From NCBI GenBank assembly GCA_018398805.1, contig JAGFBZ010000374.1, positions 287,401-351,400 on the forward strand: a DNA stretch of 64,000 bases. Reading direction: 5' to 3'. This DNA comes from Hirundichthys speculiger. Lineage: Eukaryota > Chordata > Actinopteri > Beloniformes > Exocoetidae. The notes under the pieces were generated by a model. The model worked only from the letters and a program-made list of their open reading frames with translations, had not been told where the DNA came from and made no database searches. Below are positions 20,716-32,900 of this stretch, piece after piece; the stretch's first letter is position 1, and each line of letters starts with the position of its first letter. The translations under genes and the position numbers were made by a program.

Positions 20716-22371
20716 ATTTGGTTCATCGACGAAAATTAATTTCTTCGACCAAATTCTTAATGATCAATCATCGATTAATCGATTAATCATGCCCATCCCT
20801 AATCTTAACAAATATAAAGAGGAACTGAGTGAGAACAACTTCTTCTAGATCAGACCTCCATTTCCTCACTAGTTTATCACTGATCAGCAGTAAATAAAGC
20901 TCTTTACAAGCCCTGTTGATGTGGAATATGACATTTTTACACAGAGGCCAACATTTACTCTCAGTATACATCAGTTTCCTCAGAAGGTCAGCGTGCAGAC
21001 AAATCACAATAATCTAAATATCTCAGTGATTAAAACTCTGTTTGCTGCACAAGTGCCCCGCTGGTCGGGGAGGTTAATCTTGTCTGGAAACGCACACAAT
21101 CTCCCCTCAGTCGCTGCGTGACAGAAAAGTGAAAGAACTGCTCCTTTCTGCTCGGTCGGAGCGTAAAACCCATCGGATCGGCGGCGGATTAACGGCGGAT
21201 CCACACAGCGCCGCTTTGTTCTGCAGCAGCAGGCGCAAGCTCACTTTGGTGTGTTTTTTGAGCCAAAAAGGAGGGGGAAAATTTTATAATAACTGTGCAA
21301 AGTTGCAAAAACAATTCAAGTGGCAGACGGAGCGGGTTAAAGTCAGAGCGCGCGTCTTTGACGCAGCCGTTTACGCACCGACGCAGCTGCTGTAAATACA
21401 CACAGGAGCGTCAGGAAAGGCGGAGGACGTTTGCATTCAACGCCTGTGAAACAGACATCCTCTGCGGGGCTCGTGGGGGGGGGGGGGCTTCACAGTCACA
21501 TGCTTCAAGTCCTCTCAAAGAATCTCATTCATTTTGCGGGACCGAATCTCGCCACAGTCGGTGTCGGTGGATGTTCGCCCCGGAACAAAGATGCTCCCAT
21601 TTCCCCGCCTGAGGTTTGACTCTCTTCTGCACAAAAGACACGACTATCTCCCAGTTAGAGATCTCCCAGTCTGCTGATGTTTCAGTGGAAAGTTAGATTC
21701 AGATAAACTGTAAGAAGCTGTAAAATCAAAGAAAGAAAACGGTCAAAACCTTCAGAGGAGACTCATATAATCTTCAAGTAGCCATTATATGCTTTGATAA
21801 ATGTCTCTACATTTAAAGGTTGTACCCTCGGAGCCTCCTGTGACCTTAAATAGGATGGAGGAAGTATAGAAAATGGGTGGAGGGCCGAGAAGAGACGGTG
21901 AAGTGGAACAAAAAGAGATCATGTTAAAAATAGAGTCGACTTCTCTTCAGCAACATGCCATGAAAGAAAATAATGGTTAGCATGGAGATTTTTCCTGTAA
22001 CTTTCTGCTCAACAGAGAGAAACAAAAGTGAGTTGGTTGAAACAGAAGGTCAAACTGTGTCAAGGCTGGTTCAGACAAAACATGGAAAATCTAAATTTCT
22101 GGGTTCACGTTATTATTATAACGAGTATTAAACTCAAGCAACGAAGGGAAAAAAACCCAAACCAATCATGAAATAAGAGGCTTTTACTCACCAGCAGCCC
22201 CCCACCTCCGAGCCCCCCGAAGTACCAGGTGTAGCTGGCCAGGCGGTCCTGCTGGATGTAGGTGAGCTCCCCCATGGGGAACAGCAGCAGCAGGTTGGCC
22301 AGCATGCAGCAGAGGGCCAGCGGCAGCAGCGCCAGGCCCAGGGACCGGGCGAAACCCACCGAGCAGCACAT
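15331..22371 (-). CDS. tm4sf18: transmembrane 4 L6 family member, TM4SF18/TM4SF1-like
   Basis: Four exons: 22192-22371, 18294-18362, 17690-17832, 15331-15529 (phases 0, 0, 2). Together they encode 196 aa, the usual size for the L6 tetraspanin-like family. All splice sites are GT/AG and the frame is intact. The protein begins MCCSVGFARSLGLALLPLAL (TM1), with TM2 ending exon 1 and filling exon 2, TM3 in exon 3 (AAVIGLVGAAYCFIISGFAL) and TM4 in exon 4 (LLCVLLGLAVLEFVVCLL). The second extracellular loop keeps the GPHC, W-YPF and TRC landmarks and the HIVEWN phrase shared with TM4SF1 and TM4SF18. The inner loop lacks the CCGCCG motif seen in TM4SF4. Intron 1 contains hAT copy B. The choice between TM4SF18 and TM4SF1 rests on synteny and family resemblance. 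Confidence 0.92.
15660..16034 (-). mobile_element. fragment of the 7075-8222 hAT family, inverted
   Basis: Right end TTGCCCAGCCCTA, with GTTAACGC-type sequence and a stretch around 15700 (CTAGAGAACAGCACGACAGTG) matching the reverse of about 7400-7440. Truncated on its left where the dispersed 14213/15558 repeat begins. Confidence 0.65.
16268..17078. mobile_element. hAT element with BED-like fragment, tm4sf18 intron 3
   Basis: 811 bp, TAGGGGTGTCA to TGACAGCCCTA, flanked by the 8-bp duplication CTAAAAAC (16260-16267, 17079-17086). On the minus strand 16762-16980 encodes a piece with FNFKVLPDGSV and CCRCELSFHRS, matching the start of a BED zinc finger from a hAT transposase. The related element at 43202-44224 has the same phrase. 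Confidence 0.8.
17088..17550. repeat. tandem triplication of a ~185-bp segment beside the hAT element
   Basis: The phrase CCTGACTTAGGAATGTCA recurs at about 17153, 17337 and 17531, each followed or preceded by copies of ATTGGCAGAGAAGTTGCGC and GCGTTATTAACG sequence taken from inside the neighbouring hAT element. The array therefore mixes flank and element. Confidence 0.8.
18655..19010. repeat. AT-rich simple sequence
   Basis: Long run of AAATAAATAA and TTTTTAAATA type sequence in tm4sf18 intron 1. No gene signal. Confidence 0.8.
19907..20801 (-). mobile_element. non-autonomous hAT element, copy B (tm4sf18 intron 1)
   Basis: 895 bp from TAGGGATGGGCATTTGG to ATGCCCATCCCTA, with the perfect 8-bp duplication ATCTTAAC on both sides (19899-19906, 20802-20809). 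It is the inverted counterpart of 5876-6763 and shares the AGGCT pentanucleotide run. It contains a long A run at about 20677-20714. Confidence 0.88.
20810..22104. other. tm4sf18 intron 1, upstream half
   Basis: No exon or repeat family recognised. 21130-21450 is relatively GC-rich and non-repetitive, with CpG-containing sequence, and is the most plausible place here for a regulatory element. That is position-based inference only. Confidence 0.35.
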
Positions 22372-22719
22372 CGTTCACCCGGAGAAACGCCAGCCGACGA
22401 CCGCGGGGACGGAGGGACGGAGCTGGACTGAGCTGAGGAGGGGGAGAGGAAAAAAAAAAGAGGAGGGAAATGGCAACAGCGGGTCACGGCAGCTGGGGAG
22501 GCATGAAAAAAACAAAAATAATGGGATGAAGTACGTGTGTGTGAGAGCGGACAAATCCTCCTTCCCTTTGGGGGGCTGAGACGTCACAGTCTCACAGGAA
22601 GGAGGCCGAGCAACGGCTGAGCTGAAGCACATGAGTGAAAACGCTTCTAGAAACATCTCACTTCCCTCCGAGCAGCTGGCTGAAAGTTTAATACGTAATC
22701 GCTGCATGTTTTTCCTAAT

Positions 22720-22747
22720 CCCCCCCCCCCCCCCCCCCCCCCCCCCC
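22720..22747. repeat. poly-C run
   Basis: About 28 consecutive C, upstream of the tm4sf18 start codon. Length is likely unreliable in any assembly. Confidence 0.95.
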
Positions 22748-23040
22748 ATCAGTGTCTGCACCATATTTGTTCGGTGATTTATGTGTAAACAAACAGCCCT
22801 GCAGCTCACAGGTCAAACTCTGTTTACAGCAGACTCGGTAATCCACTTAAATCTCTTAACAGAACTAAAAACATCGTGTCAAATGTTTGAAGCGGAAACT
22901 ATGAAGAGCTGACGGGTTAATGTTTCACTGTCTGGGAACTAAAGCCACGGAGTTTCTCTGGCTTTTAAAAGTTAAATGTTTTCCCTTTATTGTTTCACAG
23001 TTTTTCAGCGGGTTCAAAGCAACATTCAAAAATCACTGTA

Positions 23041-23497
23041 CAGTAATCCCCCACACTTTGTGGTCTCAGTACATCATTAAAGTTTCAAAAATATTCATTA
23101 AAAAAAATTTTTGAAAAAAAAATTTGAAAAAAATTCAAACGATGCGCGCTAGGCTGAAGCGAAACCCATCACATCAAGAACGAGTCTCGGGAAGCAACAA
23201 GAGCCGACAGGGGAGGCCCCATGAACGAATACCTGACCTGTGATTGGCTGCTATGACGGGCATTACTGTGCCATCTGTACGCTGATTGGCTGACACGCGT
23301 CCCCGCGTCTTCCATCTCTGTCTCTCATCAGCTACGCACAGAGGAGAGATCGTCAAAGTGAGTGTACCTTCGTAGATTTTGCGTTCGCGCGTACATGTAT
23401 ACTGTATGTACATGTACATGTACATCCACATCGTGGTTTTCACCATTTGCAGGGGGGTCCCAGCCCCCATTAACCGCAAAATGTGGGGGGATTACTG
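23041..23497. mobile_element. Tigger/pogo-like MITE
   Basis: 457 bp with ends CAGTAATCCCCCACACTTTG and, reversed, CAGTAATCCCCCCACATTTT, flanked by TA. Intergenic upstream of tm4sf18. Confidence 0.75.
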
Positions 23498-23498
23498 T

Positions 23499-24239
23499 AC
23501 ACTGTAAATAAAAAAATCGTAAAAAAAACAGTAATTTTCCGGCAGCTGGGGTGCCAGAAAAATACTGTGAAATAACAGAAAATTACTTTCTCATAAAAAT
23601 ACAGTTTTTTTCCATAATTAAAATACAGTTTGTAGTTGTAATTTTAACATGATTTTGCCTTATTTTAAGGTTGGTTTTAAAATTTAATTAGAGACATTTT
23701 CCCATTTTAAAACAATTAAATTACCTAGAAATATGGTAAGGAAATGCCATATTATGAATAATAATGCTTAAATTTACAGATATGTCTTGTTATTAATTGG
23801 TTTCAATGACATTATTTTATGTAAAGAAGTTGTATAATAATTTGTGTTTGAGTATTTGTGTAATATAACAGTTTATGACACAAAAAAATAATGTGATTCA
23901 TCTTTCAAAACATGTCAAAAAATTTTGAAAAACTAGATATTGGGTTTAAAATTGCTACAATTTTAAGGACTGTAGCCTTTGAATTGTAGTGGATCCTGGT
24001 CTGCCACAGTAATAAATATAATATAATACAACAATAAATACATGTATTTCTAATGTTTTTTTGTAAAAGAACAGAAATATTGTGTGTTTTCATAGTTACA
24101 GTGATTTAATGTTATTTTACATTTGACATGTAAAATCACAGTCTATTTTTATAAATTAAATGGTATTTTAAAAATACAAAAAAAATCTGTAAAATAGACA
24201 GTAAAATTCTGTTATATTACAATTTCTTTTTACAGTGTA
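23499..24239. mobile_element. TACACTGTAAA-ended DNA element
   Basis: Starts ACACTGTAAATAAAAAAATC and ends TTTTTACAGTGTAC, a short perfect terminal inverted repeat. It lies immediately next to the preceding MITE, sharing its TA. Interior is AT-rich and non-coding. Superfamily not determined. Confidence 0.6.
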
Positions 24240-24857
24240 CATGAAAAAAAAATTTGTTTCTTTATGTTTATGCACATCTGCGAGAAATGACTCATTCATA
24301 AAACAAAAACTTTTTTTCGCAGGATCTGACTCTTTGTGCAACAAATGACGATGTTCAATGTTTGCAAAGTGTGGAAAATAGCGGAGTAAATGCTAAAAGT
24401 GTTAAAAGTTTGAGTTTTTCCCCGACGTCGTGATGGCGCCACGGCTCATCGGGCGCACAACGTGTCCTCGGAAAGTGCAGCGTCAGATGATGGGAGGGAC
24501 ATCGAACGTGCACGTTTCTGTTTTATAATCCCACCAGCGTGTCCAGATAAACTGCAATGTGAGCAGGAAGCAGGACCGTTAATGACCCCGGCCAACCAGC
24601 GGCGTTGATTAGGACCAGTCGGGCAAATTCAGGGGGGAGGAGGACAGATGGCCCTTTATGCAAGCAAACGGCTGGTACGGGGTGGGTGGGGGGGGGGGGG
24701 GGGACCGGAGCCGTAAGGAGATCAACTCTGAAACAAAGTCCAACATCAAGAGATTTGTGTTTGAGAGGAAAATGTGTGAGCGGTGACCTGCGAGCTGTTT
24801 ACCAACACGGTTTCAGGCGACACGCGTCCGTGCACGTGCTGCATCTTCTCTGTGTGC

Positions 24858-27646
24858 TAGAGGTCTTCGGAACATTTCGAGGTTCCGACCCGACCCGAAT
24901 CGGGTCTCGGGTCCATTCAAAAGACGTGACTCCGGGTTCGGGTCTGAATCGGTACAGTTAGTCTCGGGTCCGGTCGGTGCTCTCTGACAGGCTGGGTCCA
25001 CGTTTACTCCAGAGAGGTAAAGATATTAGCGGTGGCAGCTAATGTCAGGACTCGGGGCAGTTTAATTATTTTATTCATTAACGTGGCGTATTTGTCACGA
25101 AACAATCGTGTTGCCGTAGCGTGTTATTAGCGGTTTGCCCGGCAGCTGTAAACCACAACGAATTGCCAACATGACAACGCTGGATGAGAGAATATGTTCA
25201 CGACACGTCCTGACCGTTGTAGGCTATTAGCATTAGCAGTTGCTACCAACAGCATATGTATCCACAAAGAAATTAGAGGGTTTTCACCTACGTCACGTAG
25301 GGCTGGGCGATAAATCGATTTAATCGATTAATTCGAATTTGTACTTAATGTCGATTTGTTTTAATGAAAATCGATTTTCTCATTAACATCCGCCACCAGC
25401 GCCTGCCTGCTGGGCTCCCGTAGGTCAGAGAGCGCGGAGTGCGCGCCCCCCTCGCGCGTCCCCCTCCCCACCCGCGCTAGGTACACAAACAAGCAAGCAG
25501 TGCTGATCTTACACCGAAGAAAAGAAACGTATCCTCGGTTATTTGGAATTGGTTCGGGTTCGTGGCGTCAGACACAGAACAAACAGCACCTCGCTGCAAA
25601 GTCTATTTAAAGGCTGTTGCTACCAAAGGTAGCAGTACTACAATTTACTGCAGCACCTTAAACAGAAACATGCTGTCGAGTTTGAGAGGTGTTGCTCCCT
25701 ACGAAAAAAACGACCGCGGCAGCCCAAGCACCGCCACCAGAAAACAACCTACCGTCTTGGAAACGTTGACAAACTGTATCCCGTATGATGAGAAAGGAGC
25801 CCGGTGGAAAGCTGTCACGGATGCAGTCGTGATGTATATTGCAAGAGATATGGTGCCCATATACACCGTGAAAAAGCCGGGGTTTATTCACCTGCTCAAA
25901 GTTTTGGATCCCAGGTACGTGCTACCAGGCTGCAAATATTTTTCTGACGTTGCCTTGCCTCGTAAATTACAATGGAAGCCTAAAATTAAATTTTTAATTT
26001 TATTTGATGCAGATGTTTAAGTTAAGTTAACATGATTCAGGGAATCAAAATAGTGCCCAAATACTTTTTGTTTACCACACAAGCACCTCCTTATTATGCA
26101 AAACATGTTCAGGTAATTGAGAGTTTTGTTTGCACTTTATTTTGTCAACCTCAAAAAAGGGGTCTTATAATACTATGTTTTACTTATTTTTTGTGTCATT
26201 TCGAAACTAGATTACTGAAAAGTTACATTGTCACTGTTCACAATGGCAGGCAGGGCTTGCCATCTCTTTTTTTGTGGCTTGTTTATGTAACTGAAACTCC
26301 AGAAGGGAAAATGTAACCAAAATAAAACTGAAACTTGTTTTGAACAATTTCTTTGTCATCTACAAATTGATTTTAGGTAGGGGGTGAAAAAAATCGATTT
26401 AAATCGTGAATCGGGATTTTTTTCTGAAAAAATCGGAGATTTTTTTTTTTAGGCCATATCGCCCAGCCCTAACGTCACGTTTTGGTCAGTGACCCGGATG
26501 CGCGGCCATCTTGGAAGTACTCGGATGTAAACACACCGCTGGATCAATGCTAACGACCGTGGATAAAAGATGGATAAACCACAGAAAAGCTCTTCAAAAG
26601 GCGTTACAGACGCAAAAACACTACAGAGAAGGACTTGGTCCACGGGAAAGGGAACGATATTCTGGAAAGTTACAGTTTGTCTGTGGTGCCGATCTGTACA
26701 AGTTAGCTCCCTCGTCTTGGAGCAATGACGAGCCCTTCGATTGCGTACCCCGACATGGTAAACTACCTGGTTTTTTCTCGCCAAGCCCATACACAGCAGA
26801 AGATCTTAAATCTTACAAAAGTTTGGAGGCCTATAACCAGATGGCATGTGGATAGGTGAGAGAGCTGCAGTATCATTTTTAAGAACTGTGTTGCTAGTGT
26901 AGCTAGGTGGTAGCTTGATATTATCATTAGACTAGAAATTAAGAGCCTTTTTTCTTGATAATTGTTCATGTGTGTAATTAAGAGCTAACAACATTTCACT
27001 TAACTTACCTGACATGAAATGGGCCGAACAAATTCGGATGTTGTCCAGATTTTAGCCACGCAGGTCTTGGTTTAGCTTTGCTAACCACCAGCGCCTCCTT
27101 TCCTCTGACAACTTCTGGCATTGTTCTCCCTGATTTTTAATAACCTTTGGACGTCTATAAAACTCCAAGTGTCTCTCGCGGTCTGTCCGGTTGGTACGGA
27201 CGAAAACACGGCAATAATTTACCATTTTCAATGAAGACGTCTGATTTACTCCAGTGTGTGCGCTTTGTTTATGTTGCCGCGTGCCTCCAAGATGGCGCCT
27301 TCCGGTTGGATGACGCGCCGTGAAAACCGACTATAACGACGTGGATTTATTGTTGTTTACATCACGTAGCCTATGTAGCAACTGAACCGGGTAGAAGAAG
27401 ACAACTTTAGGTAAGAAAATCAAGTTTTATTCAACGCTAGACAACTTTAACATGAGCAACTATGGGCTGGATTGTCTCGGTTCTATTTGGGTAACTCGGT
27501 TCGGTTTGTGGTCGGAAACTAAATACTCGGGTCGGGTCGGTTCTAGGTCCAAATATTGCAGCTCCATTCGGGTTCAAACCCTCGGACTTATGATAATAGC
27601 TCGGGTCGGGTCGGTTTCGGGTCGAATTTTCACGTGAAGACCTCTA
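24858..27646 (-). mobile_element. P-element-like (THAP) transposon, copy 1, with nested hAT
   Basis: Ends TAGAGGTCTTC and GAAGACCTCTA, flanked by 8-bp duplications CTGTGTGC/CTGTGAGC (one mismatch; 24850-24857, 27647-27654). 2789 bp includes the nested insert 25298-26471. On the minus strand 27009-27225 is a mutated THAP-type exon ending in a GTAAGT donor. On the plus strand 26511-26855 is a 114-aa frame with SPYTAEDLKSYKSLEAYNQ, a phrase I associate with fish transposon-linked proteins but cannot name. P elements combine THAP domains with 8-bp duplications; hAT is the alternative. Confidence 0.65.
25298..26471 (+). mobile_element. hAT (ZBED-type) element nested in the THAP element
   Basis: 1174 bp, TAGGGCTGGGCGATAAATCG to TATCGCCCAGCCCTA, with a perfect 8-bp duplication ACGTCACG (25290-25297, 26472-26479). 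25562-26020 encodes 152 aa resembling the start of a ZBED/AC1-like hAT transposase (RCKVYLKAV, ARWKAVTDAVVMYIARDMVP, DPRYVLPGCKYFSD). The region between the zinc-finger cysteines and the rest is internally deleted. Confidence 0.88.
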
Positions 27647-28177
27647 CTGTGAGCCTCAGAGTCCTGCAGTGATGGACAGCAGAGCGGTTTCAGACGGCCG
27701 AAAAGACCAAACCTTTCCACTAAAACTGAAACACAATCATAAAAAGACGCTGACGGCCTTTTTTGAAACGGTCCGTTTGCAGCGTCAGTTCAGAAAGGTT
27801 CCTCTTTGACCCGCTGTGGACAGAATAACATCTGCAGAGAGAAACAACTCATCGTTTGGAGCTACAATCCAGCTGGTAGAGCTCCACGTCGATCAATAAC
27901 GTACACAGATCAGAGTAGGAGACATTGTAGGGGAGGCATTATGAAAAAAACATCTTTTATAGTGTTTGAGAGCATATATTTTGGCTTCTCCACTCATAAA
28001 AAAAATAGAAAAACAGAAGTAGGAAGTGGAAAACCTTTGCACTCTATTTTTTTTTTTTGCACTGCTGTTAACAGGAAATCCTGCTCAGCAGTTTCAAATC
28101 AGCAGTTCATGTCACTGAAGAAAGGAAAAAAACACCAGGAAATCTGACTTCTCGTTTGTGTTTTCATGACCGCTAAT

Positions 28178-29242
28178 TAGAGGTCTTCACGGGTCCACTT
28201 TCATGGACCCGAACCTGAATGGACCCGTGAAAATTTGACCCGAAACTGACCCGAACCGAGCTATTATCATAAGTCTGGGAGTCCGAACCCGAATGAACCC
28301 GCAATATTTGGACCTGGAACCGACCTGACCCGAGTCTTTAGTTTCCGACCACAACCGAGTTACCTGAATAGAACCGAGACAATCCAGCCCATAGTTGCTC
28401 ATGTTAAAGTTGTCTAGCGTTGAATAAAACTTGATTTTCTTACCTAAAGTTGTCTTCTTCTACCGGTTCAGTTGCTACATAGGCTACGTGATGTAAACAA
28501 CAATAAATCCACGTTGTTATAGTCGGTTTTCACGGCGCGTCATCCAACCAGAAGTCGCCATCTTGGAGGCACGCGGCAACATAAACAAAGCGCACACACT
28601 GGAGTAAATCAGACGTCTTTGTTGAAAATGGTAAATTATTGCCGTGTTTTCGGCTGTACCAACCGGACAGACCGCGAGAGGCACTTGGAGTTTTATAGAC
28701 TTCCAAAGGTTATTAAAAATCAGGGAGAACAATGCCAGAAGTTGTCAGAGGAAAGGAGGCGCTTGTGGTTAGCAAAGCTAAAACAAGACCTGCGTGGCAA
28801 AAATCTGGACAACATCCGAACTTGTTCGGCCCGTTTCATGTCAGGTAAGTTACACTAATAGCCTACACCAGTCAGGACGTGTAGTAAATATGTTCTCTCA
28901 TCCAACGTTGTCATGTTGGTGATCCGTTGTGTTTTACAGCTGCCGGGCAAACCGCCAATAACACGCTAAGGCAACACGATTGTTTCATGACAAACATGCC
29001 ACGTTAATGAATAATTAATTTAACTGCTCCGAGTCCTGACATTAGCTGCCACCGCTAATATCTTTACCTCTCTGGAGTAAACGTGGACCCAGCCTGTCAG
29101 AGAGCACCGACCGGACCCGAGACTAACTGTACCGATTCAGACCTGAACCCAGAGTCATGTCTTTGGAATGGACCCGAGACCCAATTCGGGTCGGGTCAGA
29201 ACCTCGGGTTTTTGGGTTTTCAGATTGTTCCGAAGTCCTCTA
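28178..29242 (+). mobile_element. P-element-like (THAP) transposon, copy 2
   Basis: 1065 bp with the same TAGAGGTCTTC-type ends as copy 1 but in opposite orientation, flanked by CCGCTAAT/CTGCTAAT (28170-28177, 29243-29250; one mismatch). Contains the best-preserved THAP exon of the window at 28628-28844. No second transposase exon is present. Confidence 0.7.
28628..28844 (+). CDS. THAP-type zinc-finger exon inside a transposon
   Basis: Open from MVNYCRVFGCTNRTDRERHL to a consensus GTAAGT donor at 28845. The THAP fold is suggested by the C-x4-C start, the FYRLPKV phrase and the terminal TCSARF, where the expected zinc-ligand His is Arg. It matches the minus-strand exon at 27009-27225. Likely a transposase remnant, not a host gene, and probably unable to bind zinc normally. 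Confidence 0.55.
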
Positions 29243-29250
29243 CTGCTAAT

Positions 29251-29976
29251 CCTTCTTTTTTTCCAGGTTCTGAAGTTGGAGAATTTAAATTCCAAACCCG
29301 TTTAAAAACCCTAACATTTGAACGTATCTACGGACTTGAAGAAAACACAGAGGAACGTGTTGATACCCAGAGAGGAGTTTTAATGTGTCTCTGAACAGTC
29401 AGCTTGGCTGTTAGACAACTTCAAACGCTCGTGCTCGTCCGGGGATTTGCAGAGTTGTGCCTTTCAACCTTTTTCCCGTGCTAGTGTCTTCCCCCGGTTG
29501 TTCCAGGGAAAGTCTGCAGGTTCATCTCTGGTGTAGCAGTCATGGCTGACGTCGTGTCAGCCATGAAGGGATGGATGCGTAGCTTCTTTGCTTTGGAACT
29601 GAGTGACGTACGCTTGTACTTGTACTTGTAATGACGTAAAACAAATGATCTGTGTCGCCTGGTTTGGCTCGTTGCCTTCTTTACTGGACGTTCCTGCCAC
29701 CTCGTGGATAAAAATGGCACATTTGGCGGCACACGGGTAGCCTCTTTAAAAAAAAAAAACATCTGTTGGAAAGCTGTGGTTGAAGTCTCCAGGGATTGAG
29801 ATGAATATACTGAAGGGCTCAGCTCATTTTATTTGATTTTATTGGGGTTTATTACATTTTGATTTAATTGAAATGTCATATTATTTTATGTATAACGTAT
29901 TTTTCTGGCTCATCTTTTGCTCTGTGAAACAGTTTGGTTTAAATCTACTATTTAAATGAAGATGACGTGAGTCGAC
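29251..29976. other. intergenic, no gene recognised
   Basis: Includes a short perfect inverted repeat near 29540-29565 (arms CATGGCTGAC/GTCAGCCATG). No coding exon was supported. Confidence 0.4.
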
Positions 29977-32900
29977 TTGGATGTCGGCAACAATGACGGA
30001 AGCAAACCGTGGATTTCTGACCATAGGTATGAAAACTCTTTTCAATTGGAAGGGTATGATTTCTACAGTGCAAATCGGAAGAATAAGCGAGGTGTGTGTG
30101 TTTGGCTTTTTTTGTGCAAAAAGACTTTCAGTGTAAACAAATTGACTGCACAGTGGTAGATGATTTAATGGAAAGCCTCACAATTGAAATTGCTTCAGTA
30201 AAATTCAAAAGTATAACTTTAAGTTGTATTTACCGGACACCTGGATCTTGTATTGAACAATTCACAACTACAGTAGTTGACCTTATCAGAAAAGTAGGAA
30301 ACAAGAAAATGTTTTTTGTTTGTGGTGACTTGAATATTGATCTGTTGAAATGGAAAGAGCATAAGTTAACAACTGATTTCTGTAACACAATGTTTAGCTT
30401 TGGCCTTTGGCCTCTTATAGACAAACCCAGTAGGATTACTAAGGACACAGCCACACTTATCGATAATATTTTTTCGTCTGCTATTGTCCAAACAACATGT
30501 GGGTTGCTCATAAATGATATAACTGACCACCTTCCTATTTTTATGATCATGCATAGTACAAAATCTTCAAATACACCCCAGAATAGTGAATCTTTATTTA
30601 GGTTAGGACGGTTAAGAACCCCAGGAAGACTGGAATCTTTAAAGGAAGAACTCAAAAGTTGTAATTGGGAGACTGTCTATGTGGAGGATCCAAACCAAGC
30701 ATATGAAGGCTTTTCTTATGATTTTTTTAAATGCATATGATAAGCACTGTCCTATAAAAAAGTATTCAGTAAAAGGTAAAGATTCAAATAAAGAACTATC
30801 CTGGATGACAAAAGGCCTCCAAAAGTCTTGCCAAAAGAAAAAATTACTTTACAAACAATTTTTACAATTAAGAACCAATGAAAGTGAACATAAATATAAG
30901 TTATATAAAAATAAACTGACGACACTCATAAGACAACAAAAGAAAAAATTCTACTCTGAAAAGTTAGAAGCCAGTAAAAACAATATGCAAAAAACTTGGA
31001 AAGTAATAAATCATATCATTAGAAATAAATCCACACAAACTGAATTTCCAAATTATTTTTGGGATATCAGTGGCTCAAAAGTTGAGCACTTAAAGACAAT
31101 AACGAATAATTTTAAACGATTATTTTGTTAATGTCGGACCAACCTTGGCAAACAAAATTATTGTGGACAATCAAGACAAAGAACTCTTTAATGGTTTAAT
31201 TAAACAGAATCTAAATTCTATGTTTCTCTGTGGGATTGAAGAAAGGGATATTATTGAAGTTTGTAAATAAGTTCAAAATAAAACATCAACTGATGTAAAC
31301 CTTATAGATATGTCTATACTTAAAGAGGTCATTCATTTTATTGTTAAACCTCTAACCTACATATATAACCTTTCCTTCCAAACAGGCAATCTTCCCACAA
31401 GACATGAAATTAGCCAAAGTAGTTCCCATCTTTAAAAATGGTGACAGACACAGTATGGACAATTACAGGCCAGTAGCTTTATTGCCACAATTTTCAAAGA
31501 TTTTAGAAAAGCTCTTTATTAAAAACAACTAGATAACTTTATTGAAAAATATAATATTTTTAAATGAGCAACAATATGGATTCAGAAAGAACAGAACAAC
31601 TACATATGCAGTGATGAAAATGGCTGAAGAAATAGCAGATGCAATCGATAACGATCTTCATACAGTAGGTATTTTCATAGATTTAAGTAAAGCTTTCGAC
31701 ACCATTGATCATAACTATTTGCTGGAAAAAATGAAACACTATGGATTTAGAGGGACAGTTCATGCCTGGCTGAAAAGTTATTTAGAAAATAGACAGCAAT
31801 ATGTTCAAATAAACCAAGCAATGTCCGAATTTAAACCGGTCACCTGTGGATTGCCTCAGGGCTCCATCATTGGCCCCAAATTATTTATTCTCTTTATTAA
31901 TGATATTTGTTATGTTTCTGATAAGTTAAAATGTATTATATTTGCTGATGACTGACACAAATTTGTACTCCTCCGGGAGAAATTTAGAAGAACTTTTGCA
32001 CATTGTTGAACAAGAACTTGGAGTGCTCAAAACTTGGTTTGATGTTAATAAATTATCTCTTAATATAAGAAAACCAAATTTATGGTATTTGGAAACCAAG
32101 CTGGAGTAATATTAAATTAAAAATCTTTAACACTGAAATTGAAAGGGTCTGGGGAGACCAAATTCCTCGGGGTTGTGATCGATCATAAACTTAACTGGAA
32201 AAAACATGTTGAATATGTAAAAGGGAAAATCTCGAAATCAATAGCAATCATGTACAAAACCAAAGACATGTGAACCATAAAGTTTATATTTAATTACTGT
32301 TCACTGATACTTCCTTATTTAATTTACTGTGTGGAACTATGGGGATCTACGTTTAAAACCATAACTGAAAAATTGTTTTACTACAAAAACGAGCTATACG
32401 CATCATAAATAAAGCGGGATATTATGATCATACTAATCCATTATTTTTAAATTCTCATATTCTGAAGTTAGAGACTTGGTTTATTATAGAACAATGCAAA
32501 TCATGTTTAAAGCAAAAAAATAAACACTACCAGACAGTGTGCAGAAAGTTTTTCATAGCGTCTGAGAGTAATATGAGTTAAGAGATGGATGCAGATTTTG
32601 TTACCCAAAAGCGATAAAAGAAGTTAAAAGAAGATGTATTTCTTTTATAGGGGTCCAGCTGTGGAATAGTGTTGATCTTAAACTTAAGCAATGTACTTCC
32701 TTTGTTATGTTCAAAAAATCATTATGTGCATTTATATTTGGGAGTTATGGCTGTAATTGAAAAAAGGGGAAAAGAGATATGTATGTGTATGTATATGCAT
32801 CTATGTGTGTACATGATGTATGCAAGTGTATGTACAGTATATGTATATATTATATGTTTGTTTTTTTGTTTGTTTTTTGTTTGTTTGTTTGTTTTTTTCT

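Noticed and set aside
22188..22487. Other-frame readings over tm4sf18 exon 1
   Set aside because: Shadow frames of a GC-rich true exon.
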